DNA of 29,035 bases from a virus: positions 1 through 29,035 of IMG/VR virus record IMGVR_UViG_3300009183_004348, one strand, 5' to 3'. A program made the translations under genes and the position numbers. Positions 15,321 to 22,170 of this stretch are shown in pieces; the stretch's first letter is position 1, and every line of letters begins with the position of its first letter. The notes under the pieces were generated by a model, which did not search any database, was not told the DNA's origin, and saw nothing but the letters and a program-made list of their open reading frames with translations.

Positions 15321-15708
15321 GATGTTGTATTGCGTTCTCCAATATTGTAATTATCTGGTCAGTATTATATATAGCCGAATTATTGACTAAATGTAAATCT
15401 CTAAGGGTGCCAAAGTAGTGTGAGTTTGGCTGTGCCGCGATATAGCCGATGATCAATTCAATTGCACCGTTATCGGGCTGATCGCAGTTGAAAATAATAA
15501 GGTCGCTTTTGGATTTCTTACTCAGCATCCATTCCATTGGATCACCAAACTTCCATACATAGTTGATAATTGAATATGGAGAATCTACTGCGAGTAGGGC
15601 ATTAGATACTATTTGGGATTGTTCTGTTGTAAGATCTACTAATAATATTCTTAAACCGTCAATTAGTATATCGTCTGGTGGTGTTACTATGATAACCTTA
15701 TCTGACAT
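15301..15708 (-). CDS. Unknown cytoplasmic protein, 135 aa
   Basis: A 135-residue protein starting [18 protein letters not shown]. It alternates strands and helices ([52 protein letters not shown]), giving a Rossmann-like or response-regulator-like impression without an obvious nucleotide or phosphorylation motif. No signal or membrane segment is present. It starts at the TAATG junction with the 4-TM gene and overlaps rpsU by 20 nt, so it is translated within the envelope operon. I do not recognise the family. Confidence 0.75.
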   Translation of the reverse strand: MSDKVIIVTPPDDILIDGLRILLVDLTTEQSQIVSNALLAVDSPYSIINYVWKFGDPMEWMLSKKSKSDLIIFNCDQPDNGAIELIIGYIAAQPNSHYFGTLRDLHLVNNSAIYNTDQIITILENAIQHHAKQTR

Positions 15709-17156
15709 TAACTGCCTTTCTTAATTCGTTGCCATATTGTCTGTTCGCCTTGTTCTGCATTTTGAACATAGCCTTTTAAAATTCCTTGCTCTTCTTCACT
15801 TGATGCCCGTCCACTGTCTCCATCCACTCCACTATCTTTTTTTTTAGACTCTTCTTCGAGTGCTTTTTTCTCTAATTGTTCTTGAGCCCACTTGGCAGCT
15901 TCTGCGGCTGCATCGTCATCTGAAAAGTCTGCTTGAGGCTTGAGATAGTCATCCCACGGTAAGTGATCAATTTTGCCTATTTCTAATAGTTTACGCTGTT
16001 GTTTTAATGAGCTATCTGGATTGTCATGTTTCCATGCCTTCATTGCTGCCTTTTCACTGTCTGCGGCACCTTCAATGATTTCATGATCTTCAAGTTCTTT
16101 TTCAGCTTCAACTGCCTTCTCCGCTTCGGAGATCATTTTGTTCCAATCGTCTACACTTATACCGTTGATCTGTTCTACTTGATCATCAGTCAACGGACCA
16201 TCGTCGGCTTCGTATTTTGGTTCTTCAGGTTTCCACATGGCAGGGAATGGCCAGAATGAACTGGCCTGTGGCCATACTGATGTAGGTTTATCTAATGCTT
16301 CGATTTCTTCTTCAGTGAACGGACGAGTGTCTTCTTCCTTTGGAGGAACAATAGCCATGGCAGCTTGATCTTCTTCATCCTTGCGGAACCATTGGAAACT
16401 GTATTGGCTGGCCAGCAATAATATAACTGCCAACGGATCAAACACCAATACAATAATAATGATTACTGCACGAACTGCTTTTTCTAAGAGGTTCGAGTCG
16501 GGATTGTCACCGTAAAGGAGTGCGGCGATGTATTTGATGGGTCCAACTTCAGCTTCAACTTTACGGAGTTCCTTGGCGATTGGAGCACGTTCTTCGTTGA
16601 GACTTGCAATCGTACTCTGGGCCTTTGCGATATCGCCTTGAAGTGCCGCTCGCTCACGCTGTTGTCCTCTACGCAAGGCTGCGGCTTTGTCTGCACCTTT
16701 TTCGTCATTGCTTCTTGACATGGTTTGATCAACCGACTCGTCCATTTGTCTAAGAGCTTTTCGAGCAGCATCAATATTGTCTCTTTGAGTTTTAATTTTT
16801 TCATCTATTAGCGCCACCTTATCCGCTACGTCACCTGTTGGAACTGCTTGGTCCAAATGTGCTTTTGAAAGATATCCAAAGATACCCATAGAAGTGATTA
16901 ACATCAATATAGCGATAGCACTACATAGATACAGTTTAATTAGTCGGGGAGCTCGTTGCCAGTTTAGTTTAACCCATACTGTGGCAACCAGTTTACTAAC
17001 CTCAAGCACCACCCCCATAATGATGATAGGGATAGCCGCAGCCGCAAAGATGGATACTAAACCTGCTACGGAATAATAAACTGCAACTGCCGAGATGCTG
17101 AGCCCGCTTAACAGCGTCAACCAGGCTACTATTTTATCGCTTGTGTTAATCTTCAT
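15708..17156 (-). CDS. 4-TM membrane protein with periplasmic coiled coil and acidic tail
   Basis: This 482-residue protein has hydrophobic segments at about 10-32, 36-54, 75-96 and 229-252. A coiled coil lies between segments 3 and 4 (about 112-205, rich in Lys/Glu/Arg: LRRGQQRERAALQ, NEERAPIAKELRKVEAEVG). A long, highly acidic soluble tail with Pro/Trp (VWPQASSFWPFP) follows. With an even number of TMs the coiled coil would be on the same face as the TM3-4 loop, probably periplasmic, and the tail cytoplasmic. I do not recognise a named family. It follows two small exported proteins and a lipoprotein and may span the envelope with them. GATAAATA lies 7 nt before the ATG. Confidence 0.78.
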   Translation of the reverse strand: MKINTSDKIVAWLTLLSGLSISAVAVYYSVAGLVSIFAAAAIPIIIMGVVLEVSKLVATVWVKLNWQRAPRLIKLYLCSAIAILMLITSMGIFGYLSKAHLDQAVPTGDVADKVALIDEKIKTQRDNIDAARKALRQMDESVDQTMSRSNDEKGADKAAALRRGQQRERAALQGDIAKAQSTIASLNEERAPIAKELRKVEAEVGPIKYIAALLYGDNPDSNLLEKAVRAVIIIIVLVFDPLAVILLLASQYSFQWFRKDEEDQAAMAIVPPKEEDTRPFTEEEIEALDKPTSVWPQASSFWPFPAMWKPEEPKYEADDGPLTDDQVEQINGISVDDWNKMISEAEKAVEAEKELEDHEIIEGAADSEKAAMKAWKHDNPDSSLKQQRKLLEIGKIDHLPWDDYLKPQADFSDDDAAAEAAKWAQEQLEKKALEEESKKKDSGVDGDSGRASSEEEQGILKGYVQNAEQGEQTIWQRIKKGS

Positions 17157-17159
17157 GAA

Positions 17160-17603
17160 TTAATATTTATCGTTAAACCACTGCCACCTGTTGTTTATGT
17201 CATCAAAACAGGCCGTTGATGACATTGTCTTTTCTGTATTATAGGCAAATGCTTGAATGTGTACACGTCGGCAATAACCATTACCACTTGGCCAAGTCAT
17301 GACCGGCATTGCCATACCTGAAGCATTGCCTTGCTGCCAGCTAACTCTCTGACCATTGTCTGCGTACATTACTGCATGGCTGACCGCAGAATGATAGGCC
17401 TGTGATTGCTCGTTATCAAGAGTCTTGAACCAACCAAAGGAAAAATCTACCAATCGATTTACAAATCCGCCTGCACGATATTCAAAGAATCGAGGATTGT
17501 CTGCTTCTACAGCACCACAAGGGCCAAAACTAACGACCAGCAGTATTAACGATTTCCCAACTACCGTTCGGCTTTTGGCAACTAACGCCTTTGCGTTGAA
17601 CAT
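17160..17603 (-). CDS. Exported surface-antigen-like protein
   Basis: A 147-residue protein with a hydrophobic N-terminal stretch (VVGKSLILLVVSFGPCGAV) and a C-terminal half resembling the 17-kDa surface antigen/RT0821 domain: GQRVSWQQGNASGMAMPV, NGYCRRVHIQAFAYN, SSTACFDDINNRWQWFN. The two Cys could form a disulfide. The ATG has a strong GGGAGG site, so its unusual 74-nt overlap with the preceding gene appears real. Export is likely given the signal-like N-terminus, but PCG could also hint at a lipobox variant (FGPCG), which is weak. Function is unknown; it belongs to the envelope cluster. Confidence 0.72.
   Translation of the reverse strand: MFNAKALVAKSRTVVGKSLILLVVSFGPCGAVEADNPRFFEYRAGGFVNRLVDFSFGWFKTLDNEQSQAYHSAVSHAVMYADNGQRVSWQQGNASGMAMPVMTWPSGNGYCRRVHIQAFAYNTEKTMSSTACFDDINNRWQWFNDKY
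17164..17171 (-). promoter_or_regulatory. GATAAATA element before the 4-TM gene
   Basis: GATAAATA lies inside the last codons of the surface-antigen-like gene, 7 nt before the ATG of the 4-TM gene at 17156. It resembles the late elements elsewhere, with a spacing that would put +1 just upstream of the ATG. It also codes for Asp-Lys-Tyr, so chance is possible. Confidence 0.42.
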
Positions 17604-17877
17604 CTTGTCCTCCCTGTCTCATCCAATACATGAATTCACCACAGTTCGGAGCCATACCCGACTGCACCTGGAACAACCGTTGAATACTGTTGTCATTGCA
17701 TTCCATAACTTCAACTTTAGAAGTTTCAACGGTTCCGTCAATGCGTGTTACCGAAACAGTTTTTGTTTTTAAATCACAAACCTGTTCAGCGGCACGGCTA
17801 TTATCCATAACGGCAATCAAAAGAAACATTATGGCAATCACCGCCCATAATATTTCTTTTACACGATACGGATTCAT
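17530..17877 (-). CDS. Small exported protein, 115 aa
   Basis: A 115-residue protein with an uncleaved anchor or signal peptide (EILWAVIAIMFLLIAVMDNSRAA). Its mature domain has four Cys (VCDLKTKTVSV, MECNDN, PNCGEF, VSCQKPNGSWEIV), which suggests two disulfides in the periplasm. The end, SCQKPNGSWEI, resembles the end of surface-antigen-type domains (C-x-x-x-DGSW). The ATG overlaps the lipoprotein stop as ATGA. It probably works together with the next gene, with which it overlaps by 74 nt. No function can be assigned. Confidence 0.72.
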   Translation of the reverse strand: MNPYRVKEILWAVIAIMFLLIAVMDNSRAAEQVCDLKTKTVSVTRIDGTVETSKVEVMECNDNSIQRLFQVQSGMAPNCGEFMYWMRQGGQDVQRKGVSCQKPNGSWEIVNTAGR

Positions 17878-18581
17878 CGAACAGATACCTGGCCAACTAC
17901 TGCGCCTGGTTTCTGTAGAGCTTCATCGCGGCGACGTTTATAGTCTTCGTTGTCTACACTCATTAATTTGAATTCGCCTGGAACAGCAGTCACTGAACCT
18001 GGATTCACTGGAGTAACTTCCGCACCATTCATTTCTTTAAATGCCTTATCGGATTTATCTTCAATTGAACGTTGCAGTTCGCGATTGTCTTTTTCTGTTC
18101 GCAGTACATTAGCATCACCAAAAGGCAAAGCAATTAGGACATAACTGCGATAGCGTGTACCTTCGGACACACGTTTGATTTCCATAACCTGAACACCAGT
18201 TACGTCAACTTGTCTGCAGGCGGATTGAATAGCCAATTCAGTACGTTCGCCGCTGGATTTTTCTGTATCAAGACGATACATCTTACTGCGTTTATCTACG
18301 GTGCCACCTGATGTTGTACAGATTTTACCTAAGGCAAATAGTTTAGCCTTTTCATCTGCCATTCCAAGGTCGCCGCTAACTGCGGAACCGGCTGCATAGA
18401 TCGCTGATTTGCTTTCTGGTAACTCGGTCATCCACTTGGGAGCCTTGTCCAAACTACGTTCAACATATTTCTCTTGACGCTCACGTTCAGCTTCTGCTCG
18501 TTTGTCAAATGTATTACTTGATGTAGTACCACAGGCCGCAAGAGCAGCGACTAACGGTAACAGTATAAATGCCTTTTTCAT
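17874..18581 (-). CDS. LPP20-like outer-membrane lipoprotein
   Basis: A 235-residue lipoprotein with lipobox LAAC (MKKAFILLPLVAALAACGTT). After a charged helical linker (KRAEAERERQEKYVERS), it has PKWMTELPESKSAIYAAGSAV and DEKAKLFALGKIC, then VTGVQVMEIKRVSEGTRYRSYVLIALP. This is the pattern of the LPP20/LpoB-related lipoprotein fold. Such proteins sit on the outer membrane inner leaflet. A good sigma70 promoter lies 35-63 nt upstream. It is the first gene of the envelope cluster that ends with rpsU, so the set is likely expressed early by host polymerase. Confidence 0.78.
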   Translation of the reverse strand: MKKAFILLPLVAALAACGTTSSNTFDKRAEAERERQEKYVERSLDKAPKWMTELPESKSAIYAAGSAVSGDLGMADEKAKLFALGKICTTSGGTVDKRSKMYRLDTEKSSGERTELAIQSACRQVDVTGVQVMEIKRVSEGTRYRSYVLIALPFGDANVLRTEKDNRELQRSIEDKSDKAFKEMNGAEVTPVNPGSVTAVPGEFKLMSVDNEDYKRRRDEALQKPGAVVGQVSVR

Positions 18582-18615
18582 AATTGCCTTTCAGTGTTTG
18601 ATTTACAACAAGTAT

Positions 18616-18644
18616 AGTATAGCACCACTGCCGACCAAAGTCAA
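18616..18644 (-). promoter_or_regulatory. Sigma70-type promoter of the envelope cluster
   Basis: TTGACT (18639-18644), a 17-nt spacer and TATACT (18616-18621), each one mismatch from consensus, lie upstream of the lipoprotein ATG at 18581. The predicted leader is about 28 nt and contains AAAGG. Host polymerase should read it without phage factors. Confidence 0.75.
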
Positions 18645-18664
18645 CAGTGATGTTTACCAAAATG

Positions 18665-18982
18665 TTATTTGAAGAAGATCAGAGCCATCATTGTGGCTTG
18701 AATGATGAAACCAAAGCCGATTGTAACAATGTTTAGCATATCACGTTGCACAGTAGCTTTGACAAATAAGAGAGTGAGACCAGTCCAAACCAGCAATACC
18801 AAATCAAGACCAGGTAATCGATCTGTTAGTCCGCTCATGACAGCGAGCAAACTTGGAAGGGTAGAGGCATGTAATATAATAATAGCCATCCATCCAAGTG
18901 TTTCTGCTGAAATATGCGAAAATTTATTTTGGACAAAATCTTTGACGGTTTTGATATCAAAATTGAAATTAAAATATTTCAT
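18665..18982 (-). CDS. Small 3-TM membrane protein (holin candidate)
   Basis: A 105-residue protein with a polar N-terminus and three hydrophobic segments at about 27-49 (ETLGWMAIIILHASTLPSLL), 57-73 (LDLVLLVWTGLTLLFV) and 83-103 (IVTIGFGFIIQATMMALIFF). It starts 2 nt after the SleB-type hydrolase stop, with AAGGAAAT as ribosome site. Size, topology and position next to a wall hydrolase fit a holin, though short three-TM phage proteins of other roles exist. No family motif is recognised. Confidence 0.72.
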   Translation of the reverse strand: MKYFNFNFDIKTVKDFVQNKFSHISAETLGWMAIIILHASTLPSLLAVMSGLTDRLPGLDLVLLVWTGLTLLFVKATVQRDMLNIVTIGFGFIIQATMMALIFFK

Positions 18983-18984
18983 GC

Positions 18985-19536
18985 TTATTTCCTTTCTTTC
19001 TGTTTGTAAAAAATGTGATTACCAATTTGTCCAATTTTATCTAAGGGCCATTGTGGGTTGACATAGTTTGCATGATAGTATAATGCATGTTTCAAAATGT
19101 CAAGACTAAATCCTTCGAGTAATACCTTTTTGGCTACAGCATAACTTTCTTGATATGCTGTATTATTGATTGGACGTGCTTTGGCAGCAGAGTCACATGC
19201 CCATGAGAATTGGCATACTACTTTGTCCATAACAACATTTTTCTTATAGATAACTCCGCAGACGTCATCTCCAAAACGACCGTCTTTGACACGGTTCATT
19301 GTAACCTGTGCCACTGCAACTTTACCTTCAAACGGCTCGTAGCCGGCTTCACGATAAATGTTCATGGCCATGCATTCGAGTTGCTTTTCACGAGTTTTGA
19401 TTGATACTACATCTGGCGCAGATGCAACTGGGTCACTGCGTAGTTTGATCATTTTAGCTTGGGTAATACCCTGCACCAAAAAGACTACTATTAATAAGCC
19501 AACAAGATACGTGGCTATTTTAACTGCTTTTTCCAT
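18985..19536 (-). CDS. SleB-type cell wall hydrolase with N-terminal anchor
   Basis: A 183-residue protein with one N-terminal hydrophobic segment (about 8-24, IATYLVGLLIVVFLVQG) and then a Hydrolase_2/SleB domain (about 52-178). Visible hallmarks are LECMAMNIYREAGYEPFEGK, VAVAQVTMNRVKDGRFGDDVCGVIY, CQFSWACD and HALYYHANYVNP. SleB-family enzymes are lytic transglycosylases acting on peptidoglycan. The weakly hydrophobic N-terminus could be a signal-arrest-release sequence. The 3-TM gene follows at 2 nt, so the pair may form a lysis module. An imperfect cell-entry role is possible too. Confidence 0.87.
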   Translation of the reverse strand: MEKAVKIATYLVGLLIVVFLVQGITQAKMIKLRSDPVASAPDVVSIKTREKQLECMAMNIYREAGYEPFEGKVAVAQVTMNRVKDGRFGDDVCGVIYKKNVVMDKVVCQFSWACDSAAKARPINNTAYQESYAVAKKVLLEGFSLDILKHALYYHANYVNPQWPLDKIGQIGNHIFYKQKERK

Positions 19537-19835
19537 AGTGTTCTCCTTTCACTTGGTGTCGTAAACGTCTACGACATTACATTAAGGGAGTAACTTCACG
19601 AGGCTCAATAAAAGAACCCTGACATACGTGTAGTTGTCTCCATTGGACGCACATGCTCATAACAATGTGTGCCTTTGGCGAACTTGACCGCCCGAATCTC
19701 ACGGGTTTCTCATTGGCCAAGACCGCGGATCAATATCAATAAAACTTCGCTCTCGACATTGACCTACTATCTTGTTTCTTTGCGAAACGTATAATATATA
19801 GTTCATATTTTGGATATGAGGGCTAAAATGTGGAA
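19537..19835 (-). other. 300-nt non-coding region with several hairpins, possible structured RNA
   Basis: No ORF here is supportable in either strand. On the minus strand I see hairpin CATAT/ATATG near 19820, a GTTTC-GCAAA-GAAAC hairpin near 19785, CCCG/CGGG near 19695, GCACA/TGTGC near 19660 and a perfect GTCGTA/TACGAC stem (19558-19563 with 19570-19575) before the SleB ribosome site. AT-rich TATATTATA near 19795 could be a -10. Base composition is more GC-rich than flanking intergenic DNA. It may be a long leader of the SleB gene or an independent small RNA. Confidence 0.5.
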
Positions 19836-20219
19836 TTATCGACGCATTTTGGCAATATCTTCAGCTTCTTCATTGCTAAAGATAGGAACTGCATTACTTT
19901 TGTGCATTGTACCAATACCCTTAATCATAGTACCAGTATAGACCTTGTCCGGCGCTTTTAGACACGGGCCGCCAGTAAAGGGCAAGCTGTCAATTTTGGC
20001 TGTTTCACGAATAAACGGTTTTGTGACAACTGGATTCATAGCAGGCGCCGCCAATCCACGCTGACGTTTACGTTCCTCTGCTTCGATGCCCCAACGCTTC
20101 ATAAGCTCTTTCCAAGACTCTTCTTGTTCGCGAGCTTTACGAGCATGTTCTGCCGAAGCAAACTTCTTTTTGCCTTTTTTCTTGCCTGTGGTACTGAGCC
20201 ACGGACCTTCAAGATGCAT
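19836..20219 (-). CDS. Unknown basic protein, about 127 aa
   Basis: A protein starting MHLEGPWLSTTGKKKGKKK, with a strongly basic, helical first half (FASAEHARKAREQEESWKEL, ERKRQRGLAAPAMNP). The second half is proline/glycine-rich and more extended (SLPFTGGPCLKAPDKVYTGT, GIGTMHKSNAVPIF). The TTG two codons earlier (20225) has better spacing to AGGAG and may be the true start. There is no signal or membrane segment. The basic half suggests nucleic-acid contact. I do not recognise a named family, although such proteins are frequent among phage hypotheticals. Confidence 0.75.
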   Translation of the reverse strand: MHLEGPWLSTTGKKKGKKKFASAEHARKAREQEESWKELMKRWGIEAEERKRQRGLAAPAMNPVVTKPFIRETAKIDSLPFTGGPCLKAPDKVYTGTMIKGIGTMHKSNAVPIFSNEEAEDIAKMRR

Positions 20220-20265
20220 ACTCAAAATGAACTCCTAAATTGTTTACTATAGAACTATTATACAC

Positions 20266-20676
20266 TCACTTTGTAAGTCTTGCAAGTTCTTTATAGCCAT
20301 TATAAGTTGGATGAACAGTGTCAGAACTGCGATCAACTGCTCGTGCATCTAATATATGATCACCAAAATGTCGAGCAACCATCCAAACAGCTTTTCGTTT
20401 GGTTTCTTTAATATTTGGTAAAATCCAATATACGCGGTCTGCATCGACCAACTGTCGAAGTGCTATTAATTCTTCATAGGTATCAATATTCTTTGTATCA
20501 TTACTGCCTAAACTAATAATAACAGTTTTGGCACTGGTATTACCTTTGGTATTGAGCACATGACGATTAACATAATTGTAACTGTTAATACCACTGACTG
20601 CATAGGTAACACATTCTTTACGAATCTGTCCAACACCGACAGCTAAACTGTCACCTAAGATTAAACATTCTAACAT
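20266..20676 (-). CDS. SGNH/GDSL-like hydrolase
   Basis: I set the start at ATG 20676 (MLECLILGDSLAVG), which has GGAGAAATT upstream; the frame runs back to 20739 without a ribosome site. The 136-residue protein has SGNH block I GDSLAVGVG (nucleophile Ser), block III ISLGSNDTKN (Gly, Asn), and block V HPTYNGYKEL (His, after DTV). This is a compact esterase/acylhydrolase fold. Phage SGNH enzymes often deacetylate surface glycans or peptidoglycan. There is no signal peptide, so a virion or cytoplasmic role is likelier than secretion. It follows the pqqA-like gene after a hairpin. Confidence 0.85.
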   Translation of the reverse strand: MLECLILGDSLAVGVGQIRKECVTYAVSGINSYNYVNRHVLNTKGNTSAKTVIISLGSNDTKNIDTYEELIALRQLVDADRVYWILPNIKETKRKAVWMVARHFGDHILDARAVDRSSDTVHPTYNGYKELARLTK

Positions 20677-20732
20677 AATTTCTCCAATCATAAAACATAA
20701 TGTAACATCTTTTGAAACTTTAGTCAAGAGAA

Positions 20733-20750
20733 AGCCCACCGAAGTGGGCT
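20733..20750 (-). terminator. Hairpin terminator after the pqqA-like gene
   Basis: AGCCCAC pairs with GTGGGCT around a TTCG tetraloop on the minus strand, followed by TTCTCTT. This is a stable hairpin with a modest T-rich tail, 17 nt past the pqqA stop. It would separate the minigene from the SGNH gene. Confidence 0.7.
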
Positions 20751-20766
20751 ACTCATGTTTTGGATA

Positions 20767-20838
20767 TTACTTGTTCATTACATACATTGTAACTTCAAAA
20801 CCGAAACGCATTTCTTCTGCTGTTGGCTTGGTCCACAT
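20767..20838 (-). CDS. pqqA: PqqA-like PQQ precursor peptide, 23 aa
   Basis: A 24-codon gene with a strong AAAGGAG ribosome site 8 nt before the ATG. The peptide begins MWTKPTAEEMR and ends FGFEVTMYVMNK. It matches PqqA in length (23-24), in the MWxKP start and in the key E-V-T-x-Y core, where the Glu (residue 15) and Tyr (residue 19) are cross-linked by PqqE to make pyrroloquinoline quinone. Both are present with the right spacing (E-x-x-x-Y). No pqqBCDE genes are in the window, so it would depend on host enzymes. PQQ serves methanol and other alcohol dehydrogenases, pointing to a PQQ-making host. It has its own leader and terminator, so it is expressed as a separate unit. Confidence 0.88.
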   Translation of the reverse strand: MWTKPTAEEMRFGFEVTMYVMNK

Positions 20839-20861
20839 AGTATTTCTCCTTTATAATAAAA

Positions 20862-20921
20862 CATACTGCATTAGTATGTATCACTATTATACGACAAAAA
20901 CACCAGGTAAACCATACTAAT
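20862..20921 (-). promoter_or_regulatory. Promoter and inverted-repeat leader of the pqqA-like gene
   Basis: On the minus strand TATAAT (20886-20891) is a good -10; the -35 is poor. It lies between perfect 9-bp inverted repeats ATTAGTATG (20913-20921) and CATACTAAT (20870-20878). The downstream arm can instead pair locally as CATACT/AGTATG (20862-20878). This is an operator-like layout, or competing hairpins in read-through transcripts from ahpD. Confidence 0.5.
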
Positions 20922-20937
20922 AATCATTAAAGATCTA

Positions 20938-21444
20938 TCAAGAATTTAACACCTTAGCAACACTATTCATTACACTGGCAATTCGTCCAATATCACGAAG
21001 TTGTTCTACAGTATAGCCTTCTGTCTTGAGTGTTTCATAATGTGCCTTAACACAGAAGTGACACTTGCCAACAATACTTGCAGCCAAACTAAATGCTTCA
21101 AAGTTTGACTTGGTGGTTCCGCCGTGACTTGCGATTGCGTTCATACGTAGGCCTGCTGGCAATCCTTTTAGAGCAGGATCGTCTGCCATTTCAACATAAG
21201 GATACCATACATTGTTCTGTGCCATGATACTTGCGGCAGTCATTGCTGACTCTGCATGTACCGGAGCATCTGCTAATATTACTGATAGGATTTTACCGTT
21301 ACCAGTTGCGGCGAGTGCGGCCACAGCACAACCCATAGCCACATCAGCATCTAATGTACTACGCAGTAGGACAGCATCAAGATTTAACTTGGTGTCCTTT
21401 GCGTAGTCTGGCAACGCTTCCTTTACGGAGTCGATGAATGCCAT
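20938..21444 (-). CDS. ahpD: AhpD-type alkylhydroperoxidase
   Basis: A 168-residue protein of the AhpD/CMD family. FEAFSLAASIVGKCHFCVKAHYETLK places Glu116, Cys128, Cys131 and His135 with the spacing seen in mycobacterial AhpD (Glu118, Cys130, Cys133, His137). The family's His132 position is Phe here, with a His next to Cys128 instead (CHFC instead of CSHC). AhpD reduces AhpC and has weak peroxidase activity. The ATG overlaps the ahpC stop (TAATG), so the two are co-translated as a self-contained peroxide-removal pair. Confidence 0.93.
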   Translation of the reverse strand: MAFIDSVKEALPDYAKDTKLNLDAVLLRSTLDADVAMGCAVAALAATGNGKILSVILADAPVHAESAMTAASIMAQNNVWYPYVEMADDPALKGLPAGLRMNAIASHGGTTKSNFEAFSLAASIVGKCHFCVKAHYETLKTEGYTVEQLRDIGRIASVMNSVAKVLNS

Positions 21445-21983
21445 TATAGAGTCTCTCCGCCTACTGTACGGTTACAAGCGCATAGCTCGCCAGTTTGTAG
21501 CGCATCAAGAATACGCAGAGTTTCTTCTGGACTACGGCCAACGTTCAAGTTGTTGACAGTCACGTGTTGGATTTCGTTGTTGGGGTCAACAATGAATGTG
21601 GCACGTAGAGCAGCACCTGCTGGAGCATAGAATACTCCCAACTGTTCAATCAATGACTTCTCACCACGTTGTGTGTCAGCAAATTGTGTGTGAGTGATCT
21701 TCTGTAAGTCACTATGTGCTTTCTGCCAGCTAACTTTGCAGAACTCATTGTCTGTGCTACCTGTGAGCAATACAGCATCACGATCAGCAAAGTCACCTGC
21801 TAACTTGTCATAGGCTACGATTTCTGTAGGACATACAAATGTAAAGTCCTTTGGATAGTAAACGATTACTTTCCACTTGCCTGGAAAGGATTCTTCAGTG
21901 ATGTCAAAAAATGCATCTTCTGGTTGTCCAGGCTTAACACCTGTGACCACGAACGGTTCTAATTTATCGCCAACTGTTTTCAT
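21444..21983 (-). CDS. ahpC: AhpC-type peroxiredoxin
   Basis: A 179-residue 2-Cys peroxiredoxin. The peroxidatic site is FTFVCPTEI (Cys51), with Thr and Pro of the active site, and Arg in the LRATFIVDP region. The C-terminus has ALQTGELCACNR (Cys168, Cys170), the two-Cys tail of the mycobacterial-type AhpC that works with AhpD, unlike E. coli AhpC, which uses AhpF. It reduces peroxides and peroxynitrite. It has AAGGAG and a sigma70-like promoter (22038-22066). It is followed directly by ahpD. Confidence 0.94.
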   Translation of the reverse strand: MKTVGDKLEPFVVTGVKPGQPEDAFFDITEESFPGKWKVIVYYPKDFTFVCPTEIVAYDKLAGDFADRDAVLLTGSTDNEFCKVSWQKAHSDLQKITHTQFADTQRGEKSLIEQLGVFYAPAGAALRATFIVDPNNEIQHVTVNNLNVGRSPEETLRILDALQTGELCACNRTVGGETL

Positions 21984-22037
21984 TTAATTCTCCTTGTGTG
22001 TGTTGAAAACTATATTCAGTGTTTATACTGATTGTTT

Positions 22038-22066
22038 ATTGTAATAGTATTTACAAATAAGATCAA
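22038..22066 (-). promoter_or_regulatory. Sigma70-like promoter of ahpC-ahpD, with overlapping TAAATACTATT
   Basis: TTGATC (22061-22066), a 17-nt spacer and TACAAT (22038-22043) form a plausible sigma70 promoter 55 nt upstream of ahpC. The spacer includes TAAATACTATT (22043-22053), a T4 late-like element, so the pair could be read in both early and late phases. Confidence 0.58.
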
Positions 22067-22079
22067 GCATTTTAATTGG

Positions 22080-22118
22080 TTTTTTCAATAATTATTTTAA
22101 TAACGCTTATTGAAAAAA
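22080..22118 (-). repeat. AT-rich 12-bp inverted repeat upstream of ahpC
   Basis: TTTTTTCAATAA and TTATTGAAAAAA are perfect inverted repeats with a 15-nt loop. The T-run at each end could act as a weak bidirectional terminator or a binding site. It lies between the omp terminator and the ahpC promoter. Confidence 0.6.
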
Positions 22119-22125
22119 TTAATAA

Positions 22126-22152
22126 CAAAAAAAGAGCCCGGAGGCTCCTTTG
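22126..22152 (-). terminator. Rho-independent terminator after the OMP gene
   Basis: GAGCC/GGCTC (22143-22147 with 22134-22138) with a short loop is followed on the minus strand by a run of T (TCTTTTTTTTG). This is a standard intrinsic terminator 19 nt past the outer-membrane protein stop. Confidence 0.82.
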
Positions 22153-22170
22153 ATGTATTCTAAGAATTAA

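Noticed and set aside
19537-19835. Glutamine (glnA-type) riboswitch
   Set aside because: An AGTAGGT stretch and a nearby stem are suggestive, but the conserved order of the motif could not be matched, and the neighbour is not a nitrogen gene.
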